Assembly (NCBI GenBank): GCA_003599575.1
Contig: QZKV01000134.1
Coordinates: 1 to 59,637 of the forward strand
Length of the DNA: 59,637 bases
Direction of reading: 5' to 3'
From: Desulfobacteraceae bacterium
GTDB taxonomy: Bacteria > Desulfobacterota > Desulfobacteria > Desulfobacterales > Desulfosarcinaceae
The translations under genes and the position numbers were made by a program. Of the stretch, positions 7,926 to 16,348 are shown one piece after another. Below the pieces are notes generated by a model that was not told where the DNA came from, ran no database searches, and saw nothing but the letters and a program-made list of their open reading frames with translations. Position 1 is the first letter of the stretch; the number at the start of each line of letters is the position of its first letter.

Positions 7926-8003
7926 TTTGCACGGGGAGAACGCTGGTCAATTGTCTGAAAATGTCATGGGTTACTCGAAATGATCTCTTCAGGATGTGGT
8001 GAA

Positions 8004-9341
8004 ATGGAGCGTATCTGGCAAAAGGTTAAGGCGTCCTTGGCGGCTCAAATTCCTCCCTATGCGTTTCGGATGTGGATTGAGCCATTGAAAATCGGAGCAG
8101 CTGATTCAAGGATGCAAATCCATTGCCCGAACCTCTTCTTCCGGAAAAGGGTCATGGAGCATTACGGGGAACTGATTCGTTCGGAGTTGAACCGGTTGCC
8201 CGAAGGCCCCGTAGAGCTGGATGTGGTCATATCCAATTGCAACAGGCCGGATATCCCCCTCTTCGAGCCACCCGAGCAGTTGCCGCTCCCCAATATGGCC
8301 ATCCAGCCCCATTATGGACGGTTGCTGCGCCAGGATTACACGTTTGACCAGTTCGTGGTCGGTAAGAACAATGAATTTGCCTACTCGGCGGCTTTGTCCC
8401 TGGCGGTTCGCAAGAATATACAGCACTCTTCGCTCTTCCTATTATCCAAAACAGGGATGGGCAAGAGCCATTTATCTCAGGCGATCGGTCATCAGATTCT
8501 TTCCGACTCGCCGGCGGAGAGAGTTTATTACATGACGGCGGAAGATTTTACCAATGAAATGGTCAACTCCTACAAAACCAATTCGGTCAATGTCTTCAAA
8601 GAAAAATACCATAGAGGCTGCGACGTTTTGCTGTTGGAAGATGTCCAATATCTCACCGGCAAAGGTAGAACCCAGATCGAACTGGCGCACACATTGGACT
8701 CGCTTTTCAATGAAAACAAGAAAATAATTTTCTCGAGTTGCTGTTCACCCTCGGAGATCCCCAAACTGAGCGAGAGTTTGCGTTCCAGGCTCGCATGTGG
8801 ATTGATCTCCAATATCGATCCGCCCGACTACCGGATGCGTTATAGAATTTTGACGAAATATGCCAAAGCCAATGATTGGGTTATCCCAAAAGAAGTACTA
8901 GAATTTTTGGCCAGCGAACTGACCCAGGATGTAAGGCAACTGAAAAGCGGCCTGGTTGGGGTTTCGGCCAAAGCATCCTTGCTGGGGTGTCCCATCGACA
9001 CAGATTTGGCAGCCGATGTCGTCAAAAACATGATCTGTAAATCCGAAACGATCTCGATCGGAAACATCAAAAAACTGATCTGTAAATACTATGATCTTTC
9101 GCCCAAAGAACTGATCTCCCGTTCCCGAAAACAAGCGCTGGTGCGCCCCCGGCAAATCGCCATGTATTTAGCCCGTCGATACACAGACCAATCTCTGCAA
9201 GCGATCGGCAGAAGCTTCAATCGCTACCATGCCACCGCCCTGCATGCCATCGGCGCAGTGGAAGAAGGCATCCGCCAAGGGGGGATGATTCAACGCCACG
9301 TTGAATATCTTTGTAAAAAACTGGAAGCCGGAGATTACTAG
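8004..9341 (+). CDS. DnaA-family replication initiator, divergent
   Basis: A 445-residue protein with the full DnaA plan: domain I (ERIWQKVKASL), a short linker, AAA+ domain III opening with YTFDQFVVGKNNEFAYSAA, and domain IV. Walker A is KTGMGKSHL (Lys154). Walker B reads LLLEDVQYL instead of LLIDDIQFL, and the Arg-finger box is LRSRLACGL. The domain IV signature, usually GGRDHTTV, reads FNRYHATAL, so DNA recognition may differ. I prefer ATG 8004 over 7980 because AGGATGTGGTGA precedes it and MERIWQ is the usual DnaA opening. dnaN, recF and gyrB are absent. It may be the main initiator or a paralogue; another dnaA in the genome would settle that. Confidence 0.85.
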   Translation: MERIWQKVKASLAAQIPPYAFRMWIEPLKIGAADSRMQIHCPNLFFRKRVMEHYGELIRSELNRLPEGPVELDVVISNCNRPDIPLFEPPEQLPLPNMAIQPHYGRLLRQDYTFDQFVVGKNNEFAYSAALSLAVRKNIQHSSLFLLSKTGMGKSHLSQAIGHQILSDSPAERVYYMTAEDFTNEMVNSYKTNSVNVFKEKYHRGCDVLLLEDVQYLTGKGRTQIELAHTLDSLFNENKKIIFSSCCSPSEIPKLSESLRSRLACGLISNIDPPDYRMRYRILTKYAKANDWVIPKEVLEFLASELTQDVRQLKSGLVGVSAKASLLGCPIDTDLAADVVKNMICKSETISIGNIKKLICKYYDLSPKELISRSRKQALVRPRQIAMYLARRYTDQSLQAIGRSFNRYHATALHAIGAVEEGIRQGGMIQRHVEYLCKKLEAGDY

Positions 9342-9354
9342 TCTGCAGTTCTTG

Positions 9355-9425
9355 AATCGGCATTCTAAGGACGAGAAGAACTTCTGAGAAAACAAGACGC
9401 CTTATTATCCATCTCAATGCCGATT
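9355..9425. repeat. 10-base inverted repeat between convergent genes
   Basis: AATCGGCATT (9355-9364) and AATGCCGATT (9416-9425) are exact inverted copies 51 bases apart, with a smaller AGAAG/CTTCT hairpin inside. They lie between the dnaA-type gene and the end of the suhB operon and could help separate the two transcripts. No T-run follows. Confidence 0.35.
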
Positions 9426-9496
9426 GGAAGTCCGCCTGCTAAGAAAAAGCCGTCGCAAACAATTTATTTCTCTTAAAGCGGTGGAGTGGTTCTCCA

Positions 9497-9694
9497 CTAT
9501 TGGTAGGTAATGGCCATGCCTCCTGCCGTTGCGAGATCGGATAAAAGCTCCATACGAATATTCTGCTCCTGCTCTATGGCGCAACGCAGTCGAAGCGCGC
9601 AATGATTGGCACAAAGGGGATTTGCCCTCGAATAATCGCCGAAACAATCGAGTTCATCGAAAACTACAGGAGCAATGCGTTGCTTGTGGCTCAT
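9497..9694 (-). CDS. Small four-Cys protein (65 aa), coupled to suhB
   Basis: I do not recognise a named family. Cys residues occur as DCFGDY, PLCANHCALRLRCAIEQEQ, that is C-x10-C-x3-C-x5-C, a spacing that suggests a small zinc or iron-sulfur site. The C-terminal half is helical and ends in an Ala/Gly-rich stretch. Its ATG overlaps the stop of the inositol monophosphatase gene (ATGA, 9691-9694), strong evidence that it is translated by coupling. It is the last gene of the rpsF operon. Function unknown. Confidence 0.7.
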   Translation of the reverse strand: MSHKQRIAPVVFDELDCFGDYSRANPLCANHCALRLRCAIEQEQNIRMELLSDLATAGGMAITYQ

Positions 9695-10485
9695 TTTAAA
9701 ACCTCTGTATTCAACAGGTCCACCATCTCGCGGTGTATATAGGCATTGGTGGCCAAAATCTGCTTGCCATAAATGTCGTAGGGGCGATCGCCGTAATCGG
9801 TCACTTTGGCGCCTGCTTCCATGGCGATCAGCATCCCGGCCGCCGTATCCCATGGTTTTAGATTTTCTTCCCAGAAACCATCGAAGCGGCCGCAGCCGAC
9901 ATAGCATAAATCCAAGGCGGCCGATCCCAATCGGCGAACCCCCTGGGATGATGTCAGACAACGTGTGAACTGCTCAATGAGCAGGGTCGGCGGTGTCGAT
10001 CGCACCGTGTAAGGAAAGCCGGTAACCAGAAGACTGTCACTCAGCTGGCGTGTGTTTGAAACACGAATAGGATGGTCGTTCAACCGCGCCCCCTCGCTTC
10101 GAAGGGCTGAAAACAATTCTCCATTGATCGGATTGAACACGATCCCCATCATCATCTTGTCAGCATGAGCATAGGCAATGGATACGGCAAATATCGGCAA
10201 ATGATGCGCAAAATTGGTGGTGCCGTCCAGCGGATCGATAATCCAGCGATGCAAGCTGTTTCCCTGTATGCCACCGCTTTCTTCGGCCAAAAAGGCATGA
10301 TCCGGAAAAACCTCTTTGATGGTATCCACAATGACCTTTTCCGAGGCTAAATCCGCTTCGGTCACCAGATCGATGGCGCCTTTTTTGGTTACCCGGATGG
10401 AATTGCCGAAATGCTCATTCAAGATTCGGCCGGCACGATAGGCTGCAAGCACACCGGTCCGTTTGATTGGTTCCAAATCCATCAT
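9691..10485 (-). CDS. suhB: Inositol monophosphatase family protein
   Basis: A 264-residue Mg2+-dependent phosphatase. The metal-site motifs are AEESGG, the core WIIDPLDGTTNFAH and a C-terminal KPWDTAAGMLIAMEAGAKV, all with the family's acidic residues. In bacteria SuhB-type enzymes hydrolyse inositol or sugar phosphates and can act in rRNA antitermination. Here it follows ribosomal protein, dnaB and hflX genes, which fits a link to growth. ATG 10485 has an upstream GATAGGG; a second ATG follows directly. The substrate cannot be told from sequence. Confidence 0.92.
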   Translation of the reverse strand: MMDLEPIKRTGVLAAYRAGRILNEHFGNSIRVTKKGAIDLVTEADLASEKVIVDTIKEVFPDHAFLAEESGGIQGNSLHRWIIDPLDGTTNFAHHLPIFAVSIAYAHADKMMMGIVFNPINGELFSALRSEGARLNDHPIRVSNTRQLSDSLLVTGFPYTVRSTPPTLLIEQFTRCLTSSQGVRRLGSAALDLCYVGCGRFDGFWEENLKPWDTAAGMLIAMEAGAKVTDYGDRPYDIYGKQILATNAYIHREMVDLLNTEVLK

Positions 10486-10567
10486 AGGCTACCCTATCCA
10501 GGTTGGCATTTGCTTGTCAAGGGTCAAAAAAATCCTTTACTACTGCTTGATATCCGTTCTCTTGGGA

Positions 10568-12229
10568 TCACCCCTGGTCGGGGGGGATGGCATCGCGATG
10601 AGATTTCTTTTCAATGATAAAGGCCATTTTTTCAATCAGGGGCGGCAGGGAACTTCGATCATGCGCGCAGACTGGCACACCCTGGAGCTGGTGCGCCAGT
10701 TGGCTCACTGTATCCGAGGGCAGAAGATCCATCTTGTTGAGCGCACGCAACTGGGGAATGTGTTCCAGAGCCAAATCGCTCAGTATCTTTTCCACGGCGC
10801 CGATTTGTTCCGCATGCCTGGGATTGCTGATATCGACGACATGCAGCAGCAGGTCGGCGCTTTGCAGCTCCTCCAAGGTGGCCCGAAAGGCGACCATCAG
10901 ATCCTTGGGCAGATTGCGGATAAACCCTACGGTATCGGTTATGAGCACTTCCAAGTCCCTGGGAAAGCGCAGCCGCCTGCTGGAGGGATCCAATGTGGCG
11001 AACAGGCGGCTTTCGGCCAGGACTTGGCTGTGGGTCAGGGTGTTGAGAAGCGTCGATTTGCCTGCGTTGGTGTAGCCTATGATCGAGATGATCGGCACAC
11101 CCCTTTGCTCCCGCTGGCGGCGCTGCTGTTGACGGTGCTTTTGGACTTCGTCGAGTGCTTTTTCAAGATGGTGGATTCTATCGCGAACACGACGCCGGTT
11201 GATTTCCAACTTTGTTTCTCCCGGACCGCGACCGCCGATACCGCCGGTCAGTCGAGACATGGCTGTATTTTTAGTCACCAAACGGGGCTGCAGATATTTG
11301 AGCTGGGCCAACTCCACCTGCAGGTGGCCTTCCTTGCTGCGGGCGCGCTGGGCGAATATATCCAGGATCAATTGGGTCCGGTCGATCACCTTGAGTTCGA
11401 TCTGATCGGTGATTGTTCTTATTTGAGATGCGTTCAATTCCTGGTCGAAGATGAGCAGGGTAATATCCGACTGCATGGCACGAATGGCCAGTTCCTGAAG
11501 CTTTCCTCGCCCCAGGAGGGTGCGCGAGTCGATCTCCTTGCGGATTTGCAAGAGCGAATCCACCACCTCTATGCTCGCTGAACGGCACAGTTCCGTCAGT
11601 TCGGCCAGCGAATCCAGCGCTTTTTTTCGAGGCGCATTGGTCACGCTGCAAAGAATGGCGCGCTCCTCATTCGACGCAAACGCCGGGCGAGATCGAATCT
11701 GGGCCATTTCTCTTTCCAGGGCGTGAATCAGTTCCAGGCAATCGACGGCCAATTGATGCGGTTGCAGGATTTCCCGTACCTGATAGGGAAGCTGGCGGAC
11801 TTCCGTACCGGGAAGAATATGGGCCCAGTGAACGGCTTGCGGCTGTCCATCCGGCCGCACGGTAATCGCGGCCATCATATCCAGGCGCAACATGGACATG
11901 TCGGTCAGGTCGTCTTGTGAGAGCGGTTCGTCTTTCAGATGGGTATGAATGCAGCGAATGCCCCTTAAACGCCCAGGGCTTGCCCGGTATTCGTATAATT
12001 GCGGGAAGAGAATGCTTTGTGGATCACCGACCAGCACATAGGCTATTTTGCCCGCGCGATTGATCAGCAGACCGATCTGTCTTTGAATTTCCAGAGACAA
12101 CTCGGCAATCTCGCGCGCCAGTTCGGAAGTGACGAGGTATTCGGGCGGGACACGCCGGCGATACATTTTTTCCAAGCGGTGAAGTTGTCCGGCTTTTAGC
12201 CCTTTGGTATTGCCCCAAATTGTTTTCAT
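10568..12229 (-). CDS. hflX: Ribosome-associated GTPase HflX, N-terminally extended
   Basis: A 553-residue GTPase that splits or rescues stalled ribosomes. The glycine-rich linker (RLTGGIGGRGPGETKLE) and the G motifs GYTNAGKST, DTVGFIRNLP and NKMD are intact. About 180 residues precede the canonical HflX N-domain, so this is one of the long versions (the E. coli protein is about 426 residues); the extension has no motif I can name. The ATG overlaps the dnaB stop (ATGA), implying coupled translation. Confidence 0.95.
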   Translation of the reverse strand: MKTIWGNTKGLKAGQLHRLEKMYRRRVPPEYLVTSELAREIAELSLEIQRQIGLLINRAGKIAYVLVGDPQSILFPQLYEYRASPGRLRGIRCIHTHLKDEPLSQDDLTDMSMLRLDMMAAITVRPDGQPQAVHWAHILPGTEVRQLPYQVREILQPHQLAVDCLELIHALEREMAQIRSRPAFASNEERAILCSVTNAPRKKALDSLAELTELCRSASIEVVDSLLQIRKEIDSRTLLGRGKLQELAIRAMQSDITLLIFDQELNASQIRTITDQIELKVIDRTQLILDIFAQRARSKEGHLQVELAQLKYLQPRLVTKNTAMSRLTGGIGGRGPGETKLEINRRRVRDRIHHLEKALDEVQKHRQQQRRQREQRGVPIISIIGYTNAGKSTLLNTLTHSQVLAESRLFATLDPSSRRLRFPRDLEVLITDTVGFIRNLPKDLMVAFRATLEELQSADLLLHVVDISNPRHAEQIGAVEKILSDLALEHIPQLRALNKMDLLPSDTVSQLAHQLQGVPVCAHDRSSLPPLIEKMAFIIEKKSHRDAIPPDQG

Positions 12230-13581
12230 GCCGGGTTCTCGAATCGGGTGTAGGCTCCCAGAAAAGTGAGCGGGACCACACCGGTGGGGCCGTTGCGTTG
12301 TTTGGCCAGGATCACTTCAGCCGTGCCGCGGAGGGGGTTGTTTTCATCCTTGTTATACACTTCATCCCGGTAGATAAAGGCGACTACGTCGGCATCTTGT
12401 TCCAGGGCCCCGGATTCCCTTAAATCGGACAGCTGGGGACGTTTGTCGCTGCGTTCTTCCAGCTTGCGATTGAGCTGCGACAACGCCAACACCGGAACGT
12501 TCAACTCCTTGGCCAATAGTTTTAAGGAGCGCGATATCTCCGAAATCTCCAGATCGCGGCGTTCCGAAACGGGGCTTCCCCGCATCAACTGCAAGTAGTC
12601 AATTATGATCAGCCCCAGATCCTTGTCCATTTTAAGCCGCCGCGATTTGGTGCGGATTGAGGTAGCGGAAATATCAGGTGAATCATCGATGAAAATGGGA
12701 GCTTCGGATAAGCCGCTGGCGGCATCGGTGATGCGGTTCCAATCCTCCGGATTCAGAAAACCGCTCCTCAGGCGCGAAGAATCCACCCTGGCCTCGGCGC
12801 ACAGCATGCGCATCGAGAGCTGTTCCTTGGACATTTCCAGGGAGAAGATGGCCACCGGCACATTGGCTTCCATTGCGGCATTGCGGGCCAGGTTCAAGGC
12901 CAATGCGGTTTTCCCCATTGAGGGCCGGGCCGCAAGAATGATCAAATCAGATCCCTGTAACCCGGAAGTCATATTGTCCAAGCGGGTAAACCCGGTGGAG
13001 ATACCGGTCACCAGAGCGCGATTTTCCTGTCGCTTTTCAAGGGCATCGATATTGATCTCGATGATTTTGCTAAGTGGATGAAAAGCAGCCCGGTGCTTGT
13101 TTTCGGAAATTTCGAATACCGCCCCTTCCGCGAAATTGAGCACCTCGTCGAAATCACCTGCATCTTCAAAACAACGCTGCGTAATTTCTCCGGCTTTGGC
13201 AATCAGACGGCGCAGCGCGGATTTGTCGCGCACGATGCGCGCGTGATGCGAGACGTTGATGGCTGAAGGTACCGTGTCCATCAGGCGCGCCAGATAAGCG
13301 GCACCACCAATTTCGTCAAGCACGCCGGCATCGCGAAGTGCATTGGCCAGCGTTATCAAATCCACGGGTTCGGCTTTTTTGAAAAGAGCTTCTACGGCGG
13401 CAAAGATCTTCTGGTGTGCGGTGCGGTAGAAATCCTCTGCGGTGAGAATCTCCAGTACATCCAGCAGGGTGCTGTTATCCAGCAGAATGGCGCTGAGAAT
13501 CGACTCTTCCGCCTCGATGCTGTGAGGCGGCAGTTTCAGCAGGGAAGGATCTTTGGGGGACTTTTTGGGCTTCAACGCCAT
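12226..13581 (-). CDS. dnaB: Replicative DNA helicase
   Basis: A 451-residue hexameric helicase. The N-terminal DnaB domain (PHSIEAEESILSAILLD) is followed by a RecA-type ATPase with Walker A ARPSMGKTALAL, Walker B LIIIDYLQLM, and the motif ALSQLNRKLEERSDKRP. Length is normal and no intein is present. It lies 66 bases after rplI, the widespread ribosomal protein-helicase pairing, and overlaps hflX by four bases at its end. Confidence 0.97.
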   Translation of the reverse strand: MALKPKKSPKDPSLLKLPPHSIEAEESILSAILLDNSTLLDVLEILTAEDFYRTAHQKIFAAVEALFKKAEPVDLITLANALRDAGVLDEIGGAAYLARLMDTVPSAINVSHHARIVRDKSALRRLIAKAGEITQRCFEDAGDFDEVLNFAEGAVFEISENKHRAAFHPLSKIIEINIDALEKRQENRALVTGISTGFTRLDNMTSGLQGSDLIILAARPSMGKTALALNLARNAAMEANVPVAIFSLEMSKEQLSMRMLCAEARVDSSRLRSGFLNPEDWNRITDAASGLSEAPIFIDDSPDISATSIRTKSRRLKMDKDLGLIIIDYLQLMRGSPVSERRDLEISEISRSLKLLAKELNVPVLALSQLNRKLEERSDKRPQLSDLRESGALEQDADVVAFIYRDEVYNKDENNPLRGTAEVILAKQRNGPTGVVPLTFLGAYTRFENPA

Positions 13582-13647
13582 GATATTGCCGGGGCTGATC
13601 GCCGGGGCAGCGCGATGGATTCAAAAGCCACGCCCCGGCGACGTGAA

Positions 13648-14091
13648 CTATTCGGGCACGACATTGACAGTGACTTCGGGCTCGACATCTTTGTATACGC
13701 GGATTGCCACTTGGAAGGATCCGGTGGTTTTGATCGGTTCTTTCAGCAGGATCATCCTTTTTTCCACCTGAATCTCTTTTTTGGCCAGAGCATCTACGAT
13801 ATCGCGGATTGTCACGGAGCCGTAAAGCCGATCATCTTCATGGACCTTGGCTTTCACTTCACACGCCACGCCTTCCAGCCTTTGTGCCATTTGCTGGGCC
13901 AACTCCTTTTCCTTGGCGATTTGCACCTCGAATTTGGCCTTCTCATGCTCCAGCAATTTGCGGTATTGCGGTGTGGCGGGTACCGCCTTGCCCTGAGGAA
14001 GCAGATAGTTGCGGGCATAACCGGGCGCAACGTTCACTTCGCTGCCGATGATACCCAGAGAGTCAATTGTTTCCTTGAGAATAACTTTCAT
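13648..14091 (-). CDS. rplI: 50S ribosomal protein bL9
   Basis: A 147-residue protein with the conserved N-domain (MKVILKETIDSLG, then APGYARNYLLPQGKA), the long connecting helix and a C-domain ending VTVNVVPE. ATG 14091 has GGAGGT nine bases before it; open codons upstream do not match the family. Third gene of the rpsF operon. Confidence 0.97.
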   Translation of the reverse strand: MKVILKETIDSLGIIGSEVNVAPGYARNYLLPQGKAVPATPQYRKLLEHEKAKFEVQIAKEKELAQQMAQRLEGVACEVKAKVHEDDRLYGSVTIRDIVDALAKKEIQVEKRMILLKEPIKTTGSFQVAIRVYKDVEPEVTVNVVPE

Positions 14092-14125
14092 GCACGACCT
14101 CCAATGCCGCTCGGGCGGCGCCTGC

Positions 14126-14395
14126 CTAATCAAGGGTGCCCACAAACGGCAATAATGCAATCGCACGGGCGCGTTTAATGGCCAATGTCAGCGTTCGCTG
14201 ATGGGATGCGCATGTGCCGGTGATGCGTCTGGGTATGATTTTGCCCCGCTCCGTTATAAAGTATTTCAATGTCCTGGAATCCTTGTAATCGATGACGATT
14301 TTGCTGTCGGCGCAAAAGCGACATACTTTGCGGCGATGATAGACTCTGCGTTTGCGTTTTCCGGCGGCCGGTTTTTTCACATTTCTATCGTTCAT
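14126..14395 (-). CDS. rpsR: 30S ribosomal protein bS18
   Basis: An 89-residue protein with the bS18 core ([16 protein letters not shown], then [18 protein letters not shown]). The CRFC pair resembles the zinc-type N-terminus, though the other Cys ligands are not evident. It starts 12 bases after rpsF. Confidence 0.97.
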   Translation of the reverse strand: MNDRNVKKPAAGKRKRRVYHRRKVCRFCADSKIVIDYKDSRTLKYFITERGKIIPRRITGTCASHQRTLTLAIKRARAIALLPFVGTLD

Positions 14396-14407
14396 GGGCT
14401 GCTCCTC

Positions 14408-14866
14408 TTAGCTCTCCGTGGTGATTTCGTCTTCATCGGATTCAGTCGATTGCTCCTGGTCTTGCTGGGCGGGCTGAGACGAAGGCGAAGCGGCTGCCGT
14501 TTCCGCATTTGCAGCAGTGGTTTCGGTTTTGCTCGCTTGCGCCGCGGCTATTTCGGCCTGAATCTTTTCGACATCGGCTTCCGAACTCAATTGCACAGTC
14601 AAATATTTCATGACCCGGTCGTCTATGCGGCAAAATCGCTCCAGTTCATCGACCACTTTCCCCATGCCGCAGTAGTCTATGCGTGCATAGTAGCCGCGCG
14701 GTTTTTTCCTCACTTCATATGCCAGTTTCTTGATGCCCCAGAGATCTTCTTGGATAAAAACACCTTCCTGTTGCGGGATGATCTCTTTGATGCGGGATAG
14801 AAAGGATGTGCGATCGCTTTCGGGCAGATCCGGATCAATAATGAAAATAGTTTCGTACCTTCGCAT
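14408..14866 (-). CDS. rpsF: 30S ribosomal protein bS6
   Basis: A 152-residue protein. Residues 1-95 form the bS6 fold (RRYETIFIIDPDLPES, AYEVRKKPRGYYARIDY). The remaining 55 residues are a low-complexity tail rich in Ala, Glu, Thr, Ser and Gln; E. coli bS6 also has a Glu tail, but a different one. First gene of the operon, preceded by a good promoter. Confidence 0.97.
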   Translation of the reverse strand: MRRYETIFIIDPDLPESDRTSFLSRIKEIIPQQEGVFIQEDLWGIKKLAYEVRKKPRGYYARIDYCGMGKVVDELERFCRIDDRVMKYLTVQLSSEADVEKIQAEIAAAQASKTETTAANAETAAASPSSQPAQQDQEQSTESDEDEITTES

Positions 14867-14938
14867 GTAACCTCCTTATGGATGTAAAGCCCCGGTATAT
14901 TCCGGAGCAAGGATAGGCCTTTATTTTAAAGCGCCACC

Positions 14939-14966
14939 AGTATCATTCACCTTTGTTTTCTGTCAA
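14939..14966 (-). promoter_or_regulatory. Promoter of the rpsF operon
   Basis: On the minus strand TTGACA (14961-14966) is followed after 16 bases by GATACT (14939-14944), about 75 bases before the rpsF ATG. The -35 is consensus and the -10 matches four of six. Confidence 0.5.
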
Positions 14967-15069
14967 GTGCAATCCTGTGTGGGGGTGACTCCCGGTGAGT
15001 TGTTTTGGTTTCTTAAATGGCCGGATGCAGCTTATTTTTGAGGACCACCCTTGCAAGAACCGGTGGATT

Positions 15070-15100
15070 AAAAAAGGGGTTGATCCCCGGGATCATCCCC
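15070..15100 (-). terminator. Intrinsic terminator after tRNA-Lys
   Basis: On the minus strand a stem of GGGG plus TGATCC paired with GGATCA plus CCCC (one A-A mismatch) is followed by six T. It lies 16 bases past the tRNA 3' end and insulates it from the rpsF promoter. Confidence 0.75.
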
Positions 15101-15115
15101 TTCCCATCTGCGTGT

Positions 15116-15192
15116 TGGTGGGCCGTGTTGGAATCGAACCAACAACCTACTGATTAAGAGTCAGGTGCTCTGCCTAGTTGAGCTAACGGCCC
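15116..15192 (-). tRNA. tRNA-Lys (CTT)
   Basis: A 77-base cloverleaf with encoded CCA. The acceptor arms GGGCCGT and ACGGCCC pair fully, the T-loop is GGTTCGATTCC, and the anticodon loop CTCTTAA gives CTT, reading AAG. It lies just downstream of the KptA-like gene on the same strand and may share its transcript. Confidence 0.96.
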
Positions 15193-15239
15193 TGATGGTG
15201 TAGGCAAAATCGGTCTGCTAACAGCTTTGCCCTTGCTTG

Positions 15240-16106
15240 TCAAACATTTTTCCATTTGAATGGGAATTTCTCAATCTTACGGGTATGCAATGGAAGTAGA
15301 TGGGAATCTGCCGAATCACCCGCTCTGCCGTCTATTTCCATAAGCGGACCTTTACGGGCGCGACGACGGTCTTTCTTCCACTCCATTTCCCGTTTGCGGC
15401 GTTGATGGGGCGGGGTTGCCGGTTTTTCAAAGATGGCCGGATCAGGAAAATAGCTGCCCGGCATCTTGGGTTGATCTGCCGCCGCCGTTGCCTTGGAGGG
15501 GGCATCGGCCGGCTTCTCTTTTGGCAAAGGCGGACCACTGAAGGTTTGTGCAGGAATAAAGTCGGCCAGGTACAACTGCTCTCCATATTTTTGAAAGACG
15601 GTTCCGGCGGAGTGTGCCAGGGCGGTTTTTACCGTGATCAGGACGGGAGCGTTATCCGTCCTTTGTCCCAGCCGCTGTGCCAATGCCGTATCGGTGGCGA
15701 GCAGAATAGTTGGCGCCCCTCCGGGGCGAATACCCTTGATAAGGATTACAGGGTAGGCGCGCCGGCGAACGGTTGTAAAGAGCACTCTGGGCAATTCGGT
15801 TGCAATGGCAGCCACCGGCAAGTGTTCCCGGTTGCGGGCGCGGATAAGGTCCTCTTGTATTTCGATTGCGGCGGGCTGCTGCATCAGCATCAAAGAACGC
15901 AGGTGGCCCTCTCTTATATGGCGCCATTCTGAGTCTTCATGCAGGGCTTGCAGAAGCGTCTTTATCTTAACAAACCCCCGGAGGTCGGGCAGAAGGCCAA
16001 ACTCGTCCGGATGGCGGCCCAGGGCATAATCTAAGAATTTATCCAGCTTTTTAATGGCTTGGGGCGTCGATGGCATGGATATCTCTATCGCCGGCTTGAG
16101 GCGCAT
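15240..16106 (-). CDS. KptA/Tpt1-like RNA 2'-phosphotransferase homologue, degenerate active site
   Basis: A 288-residue protein. The first 190 residues follow KptA: winged helix KFLDYALGRHPDEFGL with GFVKIKTLLQAL, then IRARNREHLP, LFTTV, RLGQRTDNAPVLITV and YLADFIPAQTF. KptA moves the RNA 2'-phosphate to NAD+ using an Arg-His-Arg-Arg set. At the first pair (usually LRH) this protein has LGR, and LYHGT has become LFTTV; the later Arg in IRA and GQR remain. It is therefore probably weak, altered or inactive, perhaps an RNA or ADP-ribose binder. Residues 190-288 add a Pro/Lys/Arg-rich tail. ATG 16106 has GGAG upstream. tRNA-Lys follows 47 bases downstream. The assignment is from remembered motifs. 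Confidence 0.7.
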   Translation of the reverse strand: MRLKPAIEISMPSTPQAIKKLDKFLDYALGRHPDEFGLLPDLRGFVKIKTLLQALHEDSEWRHIREGHLRSLMLMQQPAAIEIQEDLIRARNREHLPVAAIATELPRVLFTTVRRRAYPVILIKGIRPGGAPTILLATDTALAQRLGQRTDNAPVLITVKTALAHSAGTVFQKYGEQLYLADFIPAQTFSGPPLPKEKPADAPSKATAAADQPKMPGSYFPDPAIFEKPATPPHQRRKREMEWKKDRRRARKGPLMEIDGRAGDSADSHLLPLHTRKIEKFPFKWKNV

Positions 16107-16348
16107 TTATAGGCATCGCTCCATTCAATCATCGTAAACCGGCCGTCGGAAACAGGTGTCGAATTCAATCGCGATGCCGTTCGCATTCTGGTTTTTCACT
16201 CCAAGAGCAATTCGATTCAAGGCCGGATGAAGATCCCGGTTAATGCTGTCTTTGTCCGGCTTGACCCTCTTGAATCTGTTTGTTATTCTTGCGCTTCTTT
16301 GTGCGTATGTCAAATCCGTAGATCTAATAGAGAAAGGATCTTCTTCCA

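Larger units (their letters stand above)
7441..8003. other. AT-rich region before the dnaA-type gene
   Basis: About 560 bases with no supported gene and lower G+C than the flanks. It holds the TGCCTAAAT-like motifs listed separately, a near-palindrome, one DnaA-box-like TTATCAACA (reverse of 7637-7645, one mismatch to TTATCCACA) and a TATAAT (7900-7905). An origin function is possible, but canonical DnaA boxes are not clustered and dnaN and gyrB are absent nearby. Confidence 0.4.

Noticed and set aside
7441..8003. Replication origin
   Set aside because: Only one weak DnaA box, no dnaN or gyrB, and no skew data. Left as an open possibility, not annotated as oriC.
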